The translations under genes and the position numbers were made by a program. A stretch of 64,000 bases of DNA from Burkholderiales bacterium. GTDB lineage: Bacteria > Pseudomonadota > Gammaproteobacteria > Burkholderiales > Burkholderiaceae_D. Below the pieces are notes generated by a model. That model saw only the letters and a program-made list of their open reading frames with translations. It ran no database searches and was not told where the DNA came from. Numbering within the stretch: position 1 is the stretch's first letter; every line of letters begins with the position of its first letter. This document shows, piece by piece, positions 31,676-39,659 of this stretch. The stretch covers positions 1-64,000 of the forward strand of contig JACPWS010000012.1 in NCBI GenBank assembly GCA_016196925.1, given 5' to 3'.

Positions 31676-31699
31676 ATTTATATAAGTGCTTATATAAAT
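31676..31699 (-). promoter_or_regulatory. Palindromic operator upstream of marR
   Basis: ATTTATATAAGT faces its reverse complement with only the central pair mismatched, giving a 24-bp inverted repeat 17 bp before the marR ATG. Position, AT-rich content and symmetry fit a MarR-dimer binding site overlapping the promoter of the marR-CPBP operon. Confidence 0.75.
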
Positions 31700-32001
31700 G
31701 TTTGACGTGGTGTCATTTTAGAAAATTGCCACCTGATTCCACAGACCAGCATGCCCACTCTCGACCCGCATATCGACGAGTCACCGCAGTCGGCCGAATT
31801 TGCTCAAGCCATCCTAAGGCGAACGGGGTCACCCGTCAGCCTCCAGTAGTCAGGCCTTACGTTTGACATTTCCGAATACGTGAACCGGGTAAGCCAGATA
31901 GGATGTGCAAGAATTTGTGCCCACGCGCTCATGGGTAACGAGGGAGAAAGGAGGCAAGCTATTACATCCAAAAATTTCAAAATGAAACGCGCTTTATCTA
32001 T
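31700..32001. other. Spacer with no recognised gene
   Basis: About 300 bp between the marR operator and the gltD remnant. It holds one small ORF starting MPTLDPHIDESPQ (31751-31849, 32 residues) with no ribosome-binding site and no motif. I regard the interval as remnant DNA. Confidence 0.45.
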
Positions 32002-32550
32002 GCGCCTGAGCAATTGCAAAAAGATTTCGACGCCGTCATCATCGCCGGCGGTGCCGAATTGCTGCCGCAGCCGCCCGGGCAGGAAAACAAGCCCCTGGTA
32101 TGGCCTTACTGGCCGACCAAGTTGCGCACCTCGTCTTCGCATGAAGAAGGCTGCGAACGCGACTGGGCGGTCGCCACCAAACGCCTGGAAGGCAAGGGCG
32201 GCAAGGTCGACAAGCTGATCGCCTGCCGCGTGGAATGGAAAGACGGCAAGATGCAGGAAGTGGCAGATTCCGAATTCGAAATGAAGGCCGACCTGGTCTT
32301 GCTGGCGATGGGCTTCGTCTCGCCGGTGGCGCAAGTGCTGGACGCTTTCGGCGTGGACAAGGATGCCCGCGGCAACGCGCGCGCCACGACCGATGGCCCC
32401 GGCTGCTATAAAACCAATGTGAAGAAAGTCTATGCCGCCGGCGACATGCGGCGCGGCCAGTCGCTGGTGGTGTGGGCCATCCGCGAAGGCCGCCAGTGCG
32501 CGCGCGAAGTCGACGCGTTTCTGATGGGCGAGTCGGTGTTGCCGCGTTAA
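32002..32550 (+). pseudogene. gltD: Truncated, internally deleted second copy of gltD
   Basis: Encodes the C-terminal part of GltD, starting in the segment equivalent to [17 protein letters not shown] and ending with the same MGESVLPR stop. Compared with gltD at 27653-29116 it lacks 219 bp (73 codons), in frame, between two CGAA tetranucleotides. The missing part includes GGGDTGSD, the NADPH-binding loop, and the whole N-terminal half is absent too, so it cannot be functional. Synonymous differences are dense at the 5' end (the EQLQKDF codons differ at most third positions) and rare in the last ~150 bp. A terminator-like hairpin follows. Confidence 0.85.
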
Positions 32551-32572
32551 TTTAGATTCAGCTTCTAACCTA

Positions 32573-32600
32573 AAGGCCCCGGCGCGAGCCGGGGGCCTTT
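32573..32600 (+). terminator. Hairpin after the gltD pseudogene
   Basis: AAAGGCCCCGGC/GCCGGGGGCCTTT stem with a GCGA loop. It corresponds in position to the gltBD terminator, which suggests that the duplicated segment included the terminator. Confidence 0.65.
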
Positions 32601-32715
32601 CCGCCCATAAAAAAATCAGTGCTGCAGATTTTTCTGAAAACCTGCGCGGATGGATAGACGCTTAAAAATACGAGACGAAAATAGGTGCCGGAATAAAGAC
32701 CGAAAAGTTCACTTG

Positions 32716-32822
32716 GTAGGGCGCAATGGGCTTCATCTATTGCGCCGTCTGTCGTATGGAATAATTTCATACGGCGCAATATGCCTGCGGCAATTGACGC
32801 CCTACTTATTGCGGGTTACGAC
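32716..32822 (+). repeat. GTAGGGCGCAATGGGC-type repeat, copy 2
   Basis: GTAGGGCGCAATGGGCTTCA, then TATTGCGCCG…CGGCGCAATA stem sequences, ending GACGCCCTAC. The two ends are inverted repeats (GTAGGGCG and CGCCCTAC-like). It lies ~165 bp after the gltD pseudogene, as copy 1 lies ~160 bp after gltD, though in the other orientation. Confidence 0.6.
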
Positions 32823-32829
32823 GCTTGGG

Positions 32830-33048
32830 GAAAAGATACGCATCCTCGGCTTTCTGGGCAGCGACGCCGCGCGCTTCCGCGGCTACGACCATCAGACCCA
32901 CACGGCGGCCGAAGAAATGCGCAGCGCGGCCGCTAAGGGCGACGGCAAGGCAGCCATCGCCGCCTACGCCAACGTGCAGAGCAATTGCCTGGCTTGTCAC
33001 CAGAGCTTCCGCAAGCGCTTCCAGGAGCATTTTTACGCTCTGAAGTAG
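32830..33048 (+). pseudogene. 3' fragment of a cytochrome c' (class II) gene
   Basis: About 72 codons in the frame ending at 33048: LGEKIRILGFLGSDAARFRG, a helix AAEEMRSAAAKGDGKAAIAAYANVQSN and the heme motif CLACH followed by QSFRKRFQEHF. This is the C-terminal helix and CXXCH of four-helix c'-type cytochromes (usually ~130 residues mature). The 5' half is replaced by the GTAGGGCGCAATGGGC repeat, so no signal peptide or start codon remains. Confidence 0.65.
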
Positions 33049-33071
33049 GGGCGAGCCGTCCTGCAGCGGTG

Positions 33072-33356
33072 ATGCGGCCGCTCCTTGCGGTGAGCGGCAC
33101 CATGCATTTAGTCGAGCCGGCCAGCGCTGCACGTGAGCTGGTGCTGGAGCACGGCTTTCTCAGTTTCATCCCGGAAATCGCGATCGAGCGCGACCTGAGC
33201 GCCGGCCGGCTGATCAAATTGCAGATCGCTGCTTTAAGCCCGTGCTATTGGGATGCAATGATGGCCTGGCGCAGCGGAAAACGGCGCGACGCGAACAAGC
33301 AATTGCTGCTCGCGACAGTGAGAGCGATGGCGGCGGATTGGGGGCAGTCCGGCTAA
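33072..33356 (+). pseudogene. C-terminal fragment of a LysR-type regulator
   Basis: The 94 residues from MRPLLAVSGTMHLVEPASAA contain AARELVLEHGFLSFIPEIAIERDLSAGRLIKL, which matches the end of a LysR effector-binding domain, then YWDAMMAWRSGKRRDANKQLL. The DNA-binding half is missing. The fragment lies directly after the cytochrome fragment. It may be expressed as a short protein but would not be a regulator. Confidence 0.55.
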
Positions 33357-33386
33357 ACAAGGATAGTCGGATTTTCTTCCCAGCCC

Positions 33387-34226
33387 CTAAGGCTTGCGCT
33401 CCTCATAGCGCATTTGCTTCCCCAGTTCGGCGCCGATGTGGCGCTGGAAGATGTTTTCCAGGCTGCCGTCCTCGCGCATGGCGCTGATGGTTTTTTCCAG
33501 CAGCTCGAAGTTGGCTAGGCTGACCCGGCTGCGCGACACGATCAGGCCATGCACGACTTTATCGTGCGGTGACCAATCCTTGATCAGGGTCAGTTCGTTC
33601 ATCTGTTCGCGCATGCGAAACGGCTGAAAAGTGATCGGTAGCGCCAGTACCGCGTGCACCCTGCGGGCCATAAACAGGCGCATCACAGAGTCAAAATCGG
33701 CCGCTTCATAGACCCGTTTTTGCGCGCGCAGTTTATCCAGCCAGACATCGTAAGCGGGCCCGTGCCGAAAACTCTTCACCACCGCCACCATCAGACTGGG
33801 GTCGGCCAGAAAGCCTTCCATGCTGTGCGCCGCCGGCGGCACATCTTTGTGCAGCAACACATAGTTGCGGGTGGTGAAATAGGGGATGAAGCGGGCAAAT
33901 TTTTCGCGCTCGGGCGTGGCTATCCCCGAGACCGACATATCCAGCGCGCCTGTGCTGAGTTGCGACCAGATTCTGACGCGCGATTCAACTGCGGTATGGA
34001 AGCGGCAAGTCGTGCGGCGCTCAAGCTCTTCCACCACATCCTTATCGATGCCGGTATAACTACCGTCCGCGCTGCGGTAGAACAGCGCGCCCAATTCATA
34101 ATAGGCCAGCTGTATGGTGCCGCACTCCGTTTCCGGCGCAGCCCTGGCCGGGCTGGTAAAACCAGTCAACGTTGCCAGCACGATGCTCGCGCAGCATCGC
34201 TGCAGTAAGAAAGTTGAGTGGGGCAT
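33387..34226 (-). CDS. Transporter substrate-binding domain protein (SBP_bac_3)
   Basis: Periplasmic amino-acid-type binding protein, 279 residues. A signal peptide ends in SPARAAPE, then IQLAYYELGALFYRSADGSYTGIDKDVVEELERRT gives the first lobe with the GIDKDV pattern of the family, and ALDMSVSGIATPEREKFARFIPYF the typical second element. It ends normally. No ABC permease or ATPase is adjacent; it stands alone and leftward. It could be a stray transport component or a ligand-presenting protein for a sensor. Ligand unknown. Confidence 0.8.
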   Translation of the reverse strand: MPHSTFLLQRCCASIVLATLTGFTSPARAAPETECGTIQLAYYELGALFYRSADGSYTGIDKDVVEELERRTTCRFHTAVESRVRIWSQLSTGALDMSVSGIATPEREKFARFIPYFTTRNYVLLHKDVPPAAHSMEGFLADPSLMVAVVKSFRHGPAYDVWLDKLRAQKRVYEAADFDSVMRLFMARRVHAVLALPITFQPFRMREQMNELTLIKDWSPHDKVVHGLIVSRSRVSLANFELLEKTISAMREDGSLENIFQRHIGAELGKQMRYEERKP

Positions 34227-34357
34227 GAGGTCAGGTTAGGCCAGCAAGCAGAGGAAGGCAATGGTTGAAACGCCAATCGGACTTTTAAGCTTTGCACAGT
34301 GCTGCGTTCATTTGTGCTGGTGAATAAGGACGATCGGCACAGGGCTGGCATGCCTGG

Positions 34358-34981
34358 TTAAGGCGCATAGCCGGACCTTAGCATTTTGTCGGTCGCGAAA
34401 TTCTGCGAGCGCTTCAGGGCCTTTTCCACCGTCTGTTCGCCGCGCAACACCTTGGCAATTTCCAGCCCGACGTGGTCGGCGATCACTTGAAACTCTGGAA
34501 TGCTCACGTACTGTATGCCTATATCCGGCGTGGGCGCGGCGCCGGCATCCGCGCTGTCTGCATTTTCTATCGCGTTCGCTACGAAGCCGGCAAACGGGGC
34601 CGCCTTCAGGTAATTCTCGTTGGCATACGTCGATTTGCGCGTGCCGGGCGGAACCGCGATCCAGCCGCGATTATTCGCGACGCTCTGGATATAAGCCCTG
34701 GAGGTGGCCCAGAAAATGAATTGCCTGGCTTCTTTCTGGTGGGGGGAGGATTTGGGGATGGCTAGGGCCCAGCTCCACAGCCAGGCGCCGCTTTTTCCGG
34801 CCGCCGCCACCGGCGCCGGCGCGTAGCCGAGCTGGGCCGATACTTTGGAACGTTTCGGGTCGAACAGCATGCCGGCCGCCACCGTGGCGTCTATCCAGAT
34901 GCCGCAATGTCCGTCCGAAAACAAGGCCAGGTTCTCATTGAAGCCGTTGCGGTCGGCGTTGGGCGGGCCATATTTGCTCAT
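34358..34981 (-). pseudogene. N-terminally truncated sugar ABC transporter substrate-binding protein
   Basis: The 207 residues match the C-terminal half of SBP_bac_1-type sugar/polyol binding proteins: SKYGPPNADRNGFNENLALFSDGHCGIWIDATVAAG, then GAWLWSWALAIPKSSPHQKEARQFIFWATS and the end NFATDKMLRSGYAP. The family is about 430 residues with a signal peptide, so roughly half is missing. The stop of the next gene lies only six bases upstream of the first ATG, so the breakpoint coincides with that gene's end. Probably a deletion or recombination product. Confidence 0.7.
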
Positions 34982-34987
34982 GATCTT

Positions 34988-35749
34988 TTACAGCGTGCCG
35001 TCACGGCTCAGCTCGGCCAGGCCCGCATTGAAGGCGTCGCGCAATTGCTGGTGGTTGCCGACGCGTTTCGAAAAGGCGAGGTAAAAATCCGAATGCGCCA
35101 GCGGCGGCGTCATGAATTCCAATTGCCCGATCAGGCGCGGGCGTTGACCTACCATCAGATCGGCGGCGGAAAACTTATCGACCAGCGCTAACTGGACGCG
35201 ATCCTGATCCAGCATATCGAGATTGTTCAAGTCTTCCGCGACGATTTCCTTGTGCAGAAAAGACGCCGCTTCAAATGCCGGCAGGGACACGCCGTCGCGC
35301 ACCGCGCCTATGCGATACGGGGCCAGGGATTTGAATAAGAGCGCCGGCCGCCTGAGCTGTTCCGCCGGATAGCTCAGCGCCAGCGATTTCTTCTTCAGCA
35401 AGCCGGTGGTGCCGCCGGGGAAACGCCTGGTATACACGAAAGCCGGATCCGCCAGGCCCGCCGCCGTGGCTTCCGAGGTCAGCAGGCCGTCGGCCTTGCC
35501 TTGCTCCGCCTGCAACCTGGCGCGCGCCCAGGTGTAAAACTCGAGCCGGACGCGATAACCCTCGCGCTGGAAGGCGGCCGTCGCCAGCTCCGCGGCATAG
35601 CCGCCCTGCGGCAAGTCGGGTCCGAGATAGGGCGGGCGCTCTCCGGCCGCCAGCACGACGGTCGGCGCGGCATGCAAGGGGCTGGCGCACAGCAGCGCAA
35701 ACAACAGGGGGGCGGCGCTACGACACAGTTGACGGCGGCGCGCTTTCAT
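34988..35749 (-). CDS. Periplasmic solute-binding protein (SBP_bac_3-like)
   Basis: The 253-residue product has a signal peptide (…LLFALLCASPLHAAPT) and a mature start VVLAAGERPPYLGPDLPQGGYAAELATAAFQREGYRV, the usual layout of these domains, then ADGLLTSEATAAGLADPAFVYTRRF and VQLALVDKFSAADLMVGQRP. I take ATG 35749 (MKARRRQLC), preceded by GAGGAGCTCGCC, over the longer ORF-track start at 36037, which runs through a repeat. No transport genes are linked. It lies head-on to the truncated SBP below, with only six bases between them. Confidence 0.8.
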   Translation of the reverse strand: MKARRRQLCRSAAPLLFALLCASPLHAAPTVVLAAGERPPYLGPDLPQGGYAAELATAAFQREGYRVRLEFYTWARARLQAEQGKADGLLTSEATAAGLADPAFVYTRRFPGGTTGLLKKKSLALSYPAEQLRRPALLFKSLAPYRIGAVRDGVSLPAFEAASFLHKEIVAEDLNNLDMLDQDRVQLALVDKFSAADLMVGQRPRLIGQLEFMTPPLAHSDFYLAFSKRVGNHQQLRDAFNAGLAELSRDGTL

Positions 35750-35970
35750 CGGCGAGCTCCTCGGTGGCGGTGCATCATCATGAGTACTGAGTCGCCGTTC
35801 AAAAGTTACTGTCACATCTGGCCAGAACCGCCCAAACGTAACACTTATTTTTTCACGGCTCCTGAGTTTCAGTGTAGTGATTTTTCGTCGGTTCGGGGTT
35901 TTATGTGGGAAGCGGGGCGCGCCTGGCATAGCGCGCCGGCGGCGCCGCGCGTGCGCCGGTAAAACGGCCA

Positions 35971-36052
35971 AAATATACTCCCCCTCAGTATTCTGTGGAG
36001 GCCAATGAATTCGCTGACGATAGCGCGATTTTGTCAAAAAAAGGGGGAGTAT
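35971..36052 (+). repeat. ATACTCCCC element, copy 3
   Basis: About 82 bp: AATATACTCCCCCTCAGTAT at the left end, GGCCAATGAATTCGCTGACG core, GGGGGAGTAT at the right end. The two ends can pair. It lies upstream of the binding-protein gene 34988-35749. Confidence 0.7.
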
Positions 36053-36084
36053 CCGTAGCGGCGAGGGCGGGCTGCTAGGAAAGC

Positions 36085-36204
36085 ACCGATTTAATCGGAT
36101 TTCTTCATCCGCGCGAAAGCGGGGATATAGCTAAGTGTTTGATTTACATGGATTCCCGCTTTTGCGGGAATGACGCTTTTTGAATTAATCCGCGTTTCCC
36201 TAGG
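36085..36204 (+). repeat. REP/MITE-like two-hairpin unit, copy 5
   Basis: AATCGGATTTCTTCATCC, hairpin CGCGCGAAAGCG, spacer TAGCTAAGTGTTTGATTTAC, hairpin ATTCCCGCTTTTGCGGGAAT and end AATCCGCGTTTCCCTAG. It abuts the stop of the sulfatase-like gene. Confidence 0.75.
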
Positions 36205-38140
36205 GTTGAATATGATTCTCCATCATCAGCCGGCGGACAGTCTGGTACTGCGCCAGCAGGCTGCGTTCGAGCTCGGCCGCGTCGGCGGCGCGCATGCCGG
36301 GCGCGCTGCCGACCAGCCGTGTCAAGTTGTGCGAGACCCAGCCGCGGGCGGAGATCAGGTCGATGATATTCCCCCTGACTCCCAGCGCGACGCGCTGCCC
36401 GACCCGCTCGGTATCGAGCAGCGAGCGTCCCAGCCCGGCATAAGCGACCGACCAGTTGGCCAGCTCGGCGATGGTCGGGAGTATGTCGAGCTGGCTGCCG
36501 ATGCGCTCGTCGACGCCAGGCGTGACGCCCGGTCCGACGATGAGCAGCGGGATATGGTAAAGGTTGGGGATGATCTCTGCATGCTCCATCAGCCCGCTGG
36601 CGTGGTCGCCGGTGAGCACGAAGATCGTGTTGTCGTAGTAGCCCGCTTTCTTCGCCGCCGCCATCAGTTCGGCGATCGCCCAGTCCGCGTAATACAGGGA
36701 ATTGAGATACTTGTTGAGCGTGTTGATTTCAGGGTATTTGCGCCAGCGCTCTTGCGGAACCATAAACGGCGCATGCGTGGTGGAGGTGAAGATGTAACCG
36801 AGAAACGGCTGTTGCGCATGGGCAAAAAGCTGGTGAGCTTCCTGCAGCGTGTTGTGATCCCAGGTTCCCCAGTTGGAAGGCGGCTTGGGGCGCGCATGCA
36901 GTTCTTGCATATCTTCCGCCCCTTTATAGGTGGCAAAACCGGCGCGCGCCGCGATGGCGTTGAAGCGGAACGAGCCGCGATAGTCGCTTTGCAGAAAAAA
37001 TGTCGCGTAATGCTGAGACTGCGCGAGTTCTCCGAGGAAGCTCTGGCGGTTTTGCTCTATGCCTTCGCCGAGGAAAGGCATGCCGGGCGGCGTGGGCAGG
37101 CTGGCGAGTATCGACTCGGCGCCCTGGATTGAGCGCTGGCCGTTGGCGTAAAAATGCGTATACAAGCGCCCCTGTTTCGCCAGCGCATCGAAGTTGGGCG
37201 TCGCGCCTAGCGGCGGCAATTGCAGGTGCCGCCGCAAGGCGTCTATGTGCTGCGCACCCCAGCTTTCCAGCACCAGGACGACGACGTTAGGCTTGGCGCC
37301 GGCGCCGCGGAAGGCATGCGGCTGGAACAGCGGATAAGCCGGATCCTGGAACGCTTGCTTGCTGCCGGCCAGCACGTTCTGGGTGCGCGCGATGGCTTCC
37401 GTCTGCGGCATGAAATCGTGCACAGGCGGCGCGCCATCGAGCATCGCGTGCGTCACGGCAAAGGCACCGTTGAGTGCGAGATAAGCCTGCGCCGCCGTGT
37501 TCGAGAAGAAGGCGTCGGACACGCTGAGCGGCTTGCCCGACCAGCCTCCGCGGCCGGCCGAGATCAACAGCAACAGCACCAGCGCCAAGCCGCCCAGGCG
37601 GACCGATTTGCGCTGCGCTGCGGCCGGCGCCGGGCGCAACAGGCGCTGCCATAGCCTGGCGCCCAGCACCGCGCCGGCGGCCGACAGCGCCAGCAACACG
37701 GCGTATTGCGTCAATGCCAGCCGCGCCAGCGGGGCGATGTCGGCCGTGACGGTAGTGATTTCCGATCCGACATGGCGGCGCACTTCGCCGAAATAGAGGG
37801 TATCGGCCAGCAGCATGCAGACCAGCAGCAGCAGCGCACAATAAATGACCCAGCCCCACAGACGTTGCCAGCCTATGTGCTGCGCCCAGCGGAAGGGGAG
37901 CAGCATCAAAGTCAGCGGAAACAGCGTGTACAAAGCAACGATGGAAAGATCGAAGCGCAGGCCGACCAGAAACGCCAGCGCGACCTGCGCCGTGCCGAGC
38001 GCCTTAAAATCCTCGAAGTAAGCCAGATACAGTGCAAGTCGCGCCAGGCTGAATGGCAGCAGGCAGGCAAGGAAGATCAGGGCCAGGCGTCCGTAAGCGT
38101 TACGGCGCAGCGAGAGGATAAGTTGTGAGGGAAGGCGCAT
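36200..38140 (-). CDS. LTA synthase family protein (alkaline phosphatase superfamily membrane enzyme)
   Basis: Membrane enzyme of the LtaS/OpgB type, 646 residues. Four or five N-terminal helices (about 30-200) precede a large periplasmic domain with PNVVVLVLESWGAQ (metal-binding Glu), NGQRSIQGAESIL, where a Ser sits at the position of the LtaS nucleophile Thr, and FVLTGDHASG for the remaining metal ligands. The start ATG 38140 (MRLPSQLI) is preferred to a TTG at 38176. In Gram-negatives such enzymes transfer phospholipid head groups to glucans or other acceptors; the acceptor here is unknown. The gene stands alone between REP units. Confidence 0.85.
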   Translation of the reverse strand: MRLPSQLILSLRRNAYGRLALIFLACLLPFSLARLALYLAYFEDFKALGTAQVALAFLVGLRFDLSIVALYTLFPLTLMLLPFRWAQHIGWQRLWGWVIYCALLLLVCMLLADTLYFGEVRRHVGSEITTVTADIAPLARLALTQYAVLLALSAAGAVLGARLWQRLLRPAPAAAQRKSVRLGGLALVLLLLISAGRGGWSGKPLSVSDAFFSNTAAQAYLALNGAFAVTHAMLDGAPPVHDFMPQTEAIARTQNVLAGSKQAFQDPAYPLFQPHAFRGAGAKPNVVVLVLESWGAQHIDALRRHLQLPPLGATPNFDALAKQGRLYTHFYANGQRSIQGAESILASLPTPPGMPFLGEGIEQNRQSFLGELAQSQHYATFFLQSDYRGSFRFNAIAARAGFATYKGAEDMQELHARPKPPSNWGTWDHNTLQEAHQLFAHAQQPFLGYIFTSTTHAPFMVPQERWRKYPEINTLNKYLNSLYYADWAIAELMAAAKKAGYYDNTIFVLTGDHASGLMEHAEIIPNLYHIPLLIVGPGVTPGVDERIGSQLDILPTIAELANWSVAYAGLGRSLLDTERVGQRVALGVRGNIIDLISARGWVSHNLTRLVGSAPGMRAADAAELERSLLAQYQTVRRLMMENHIQP

Positions 38141-38227
38141 GCGATTTGCTGTGTTAAAAATACCGGGCAGCACCAATACAGATATCGATGTCAGCGCTGT
38201 GATGGCGATGTTGTGGTGAACAGAACC

Positions 38228-38362
38228 TAAGGAGACACGGATTTATTCCGATTTCCTCATCCCCGCGAAAGCGGGGATACACCCAAGTTTTTGATTTACA
38301 TGGATTCCCGCTTTCGCGGGAATGACGCTTTTTGATTTAATCTGCGTTTCCCTAAGGAACTT
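38228..38362 (+). repeat. REP/MITE-like two-hairpin unit, copy 6 (clearest terminal inverted repeats)
   Basis: Ends CCTAAGGAGACACGGATTTA and TTTAATCTGCGTTTCCCTAA are inverted repeats of about 20 bp. Inside are hairpins ATCCCCGCGAAAGCGGGGAT and ATTCCCGCTTTCGCGGGAAT with spacer ACACCCAAGTTTTTGATTTA. This copy best shows the whole unit of ~130 bp. Confidence 0.8.
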
Positions 38363-38855
38363 GCGAGCGAAAACTGCGGCGGGTTTTTCAAAGAACCGGG
38401 TTTGGGTCAGGCAAAGCAGGAGCCGGATTTTACCGCCTTAGCCTGCATTTCCGCATGTTTATGCACGAAATTTGATCGCAGTCATGAAAAACAACATGGC
38501 AAACTCCGGTCTTCCCCGCTATCCTGTGCGCCTCGCGCGGGAGCCTGGATTATTGCATTTCCGATAGCGGCCGCCATGCCGGTTTTGTCTGGATAGCGCG
38601 GCGTACCGGCGGTGTTTGTAGTGCAAATGGTAACGCATTGTAAATTACTGACTGAATATTCATTTATTTATGGCGTAATTTTCCGCTGCAAACGGAATTT
38701 AATTTCATTTTTCATTAAAAAATAAAATCTTGTTCGAAGAATTTTGCGTCTGTGTAAATATTCTATTTAGCGATGTGTTTTAGATAAATGCGTGCGGACG
38801 CGCCTGAATCCGCGTTCTGGATTACAATCTCGGCTTTGCCAATTTAAATGCTGCT
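38363..38855. other. AT-rich region before mlaF, no gene seen
   Basis: About 490 bp. The last 200 bp are clearly richer in A/T than the rest of the window, with TTCATTTATTTATGGCG and ATTTTTCATTAAAAAATAA stretches, and end near TACAAT, a possible -10 for the mla operon. The ORF 38402-38596 has no support. Confidence 0.5.
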
Positions 38856-39659
38856 GTGACTAATCTAGTTGAAATTCGCGATCTGCATTTCGCCTACGGA
38901 GACCGCTCTATTCTGGCGGGTCTGCGCATGGATTTTCCGCGCGGCAAAGTGATTGCCGTCATGGGCGGTTCCGGCTGCGGCAAGACCACGGTGTTGCGCC
39001 TGATCGGCGGCCAGATCCGGCCCCAGCAAGGGGCGGTCACGGTGGATGGCGAGGTGGTGCATAAGCTCGACACCGACGGTCTGTACCAGTTGCGCCGCAA
39101 GATGGGCATGTTATTCCAGTTCGGCGCCTTGTTTACCGATCTGACCGTGTTCGAGAACGTGGCTTTCCCCTTGCGCGAACATACGCAATTGCCGGAATCG
39201 ATGATACGCGACCTGGTCTTGCTGAAGCTGCATGCGGTCGGCCTGCGCAATGCGGCCTACCTGAAGCCGGCCGAGATTTCCGGCGGCATGGCGCGCCGTG
39301 TCGCGGTGGCGCGCGCAGTGGCGCTCGACCCCGAACTGATCATGTACGACGAACCGTTTGCCGGCCTCGACCCGATTTCCATGGGCGTCACGGCCAACCT
39401 GATACGTAAGCTGAACGATGCGCTCGGTTCGACTTCCATCCTGGTGTCGCACGATGTGCACGAGTGTTTCATGATCGCCGACTATGTGTATTTCATGTCG
39501 GCCGGCAAGATCGTGGCCCAGGGCACGCCGGATGAAATGCGCGTGTCGGACGATCCTTACGTCAGGCAATTCGTGCATGCCGAACCGGACGGTCCCGTGC
39601 CCTTCCATTACCCCGGCAGCTCCCTGGCCGAGGATCTGGGGCTGGGAGTGCGCGCATGA
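38856..39659 (+). CDS. mlaF: Phospholipid ABC transporter ATP-binding protein MlaF
   Basis: Cytoplasmic ATPase of the Mla complex, which moves phospholipids between the membranes and maintains outer-membrane lipid asymmetry. The 267-residue protein starts with GTG and shows Walker A GGSGCGKTT, a Q-loop region MLFQFGALFTD characteristic of MlaF/Ttg2A, the signature EISGGMARRVAVARA and Walker B LIMYDEPFAGLD, then the H-loop SHDV. No other start is near. Its stop overlaps the mlaE ATG (ATGATGG). It is the first gene of the long envelope operon and an AT-rich leader lies upstream. Confidence 0.95.
   Translation: MTNLVEIRDLHFAYGDRSILAGLRMDFPRGKVIAVMGGSGCGKTTVLRLIGGQIRPQQGAVTVDGEVVHKLDTDGLYQLRRKMGMLFQFGALFTDLTVFENVAFPLREHTQLPESMIRDLVLLKLHAVGLRNAAYLKPAEISGGMARRVAVARAVALDPELIMYDEPFAGLDPISMGVTANLIRKLNDALGSTSILVSHDVHECFMIADYVYFMSAGKIVAQGTPDEMRVSDDPYVRQFVHAEPDGPVPFHYPGSSLAEDLGLGVRA

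Noticed and set aside
31751-31849. 32-aa ORF MPTLDPHIDESPQ…
   Set aside because: No ribosome-binding site, no motif, in a region of remnants.
38402-38596. 64-aa ORF in the mlaF upstream region
   Set aside because: No coding support and lies in non-coding DNA after a REP unit.
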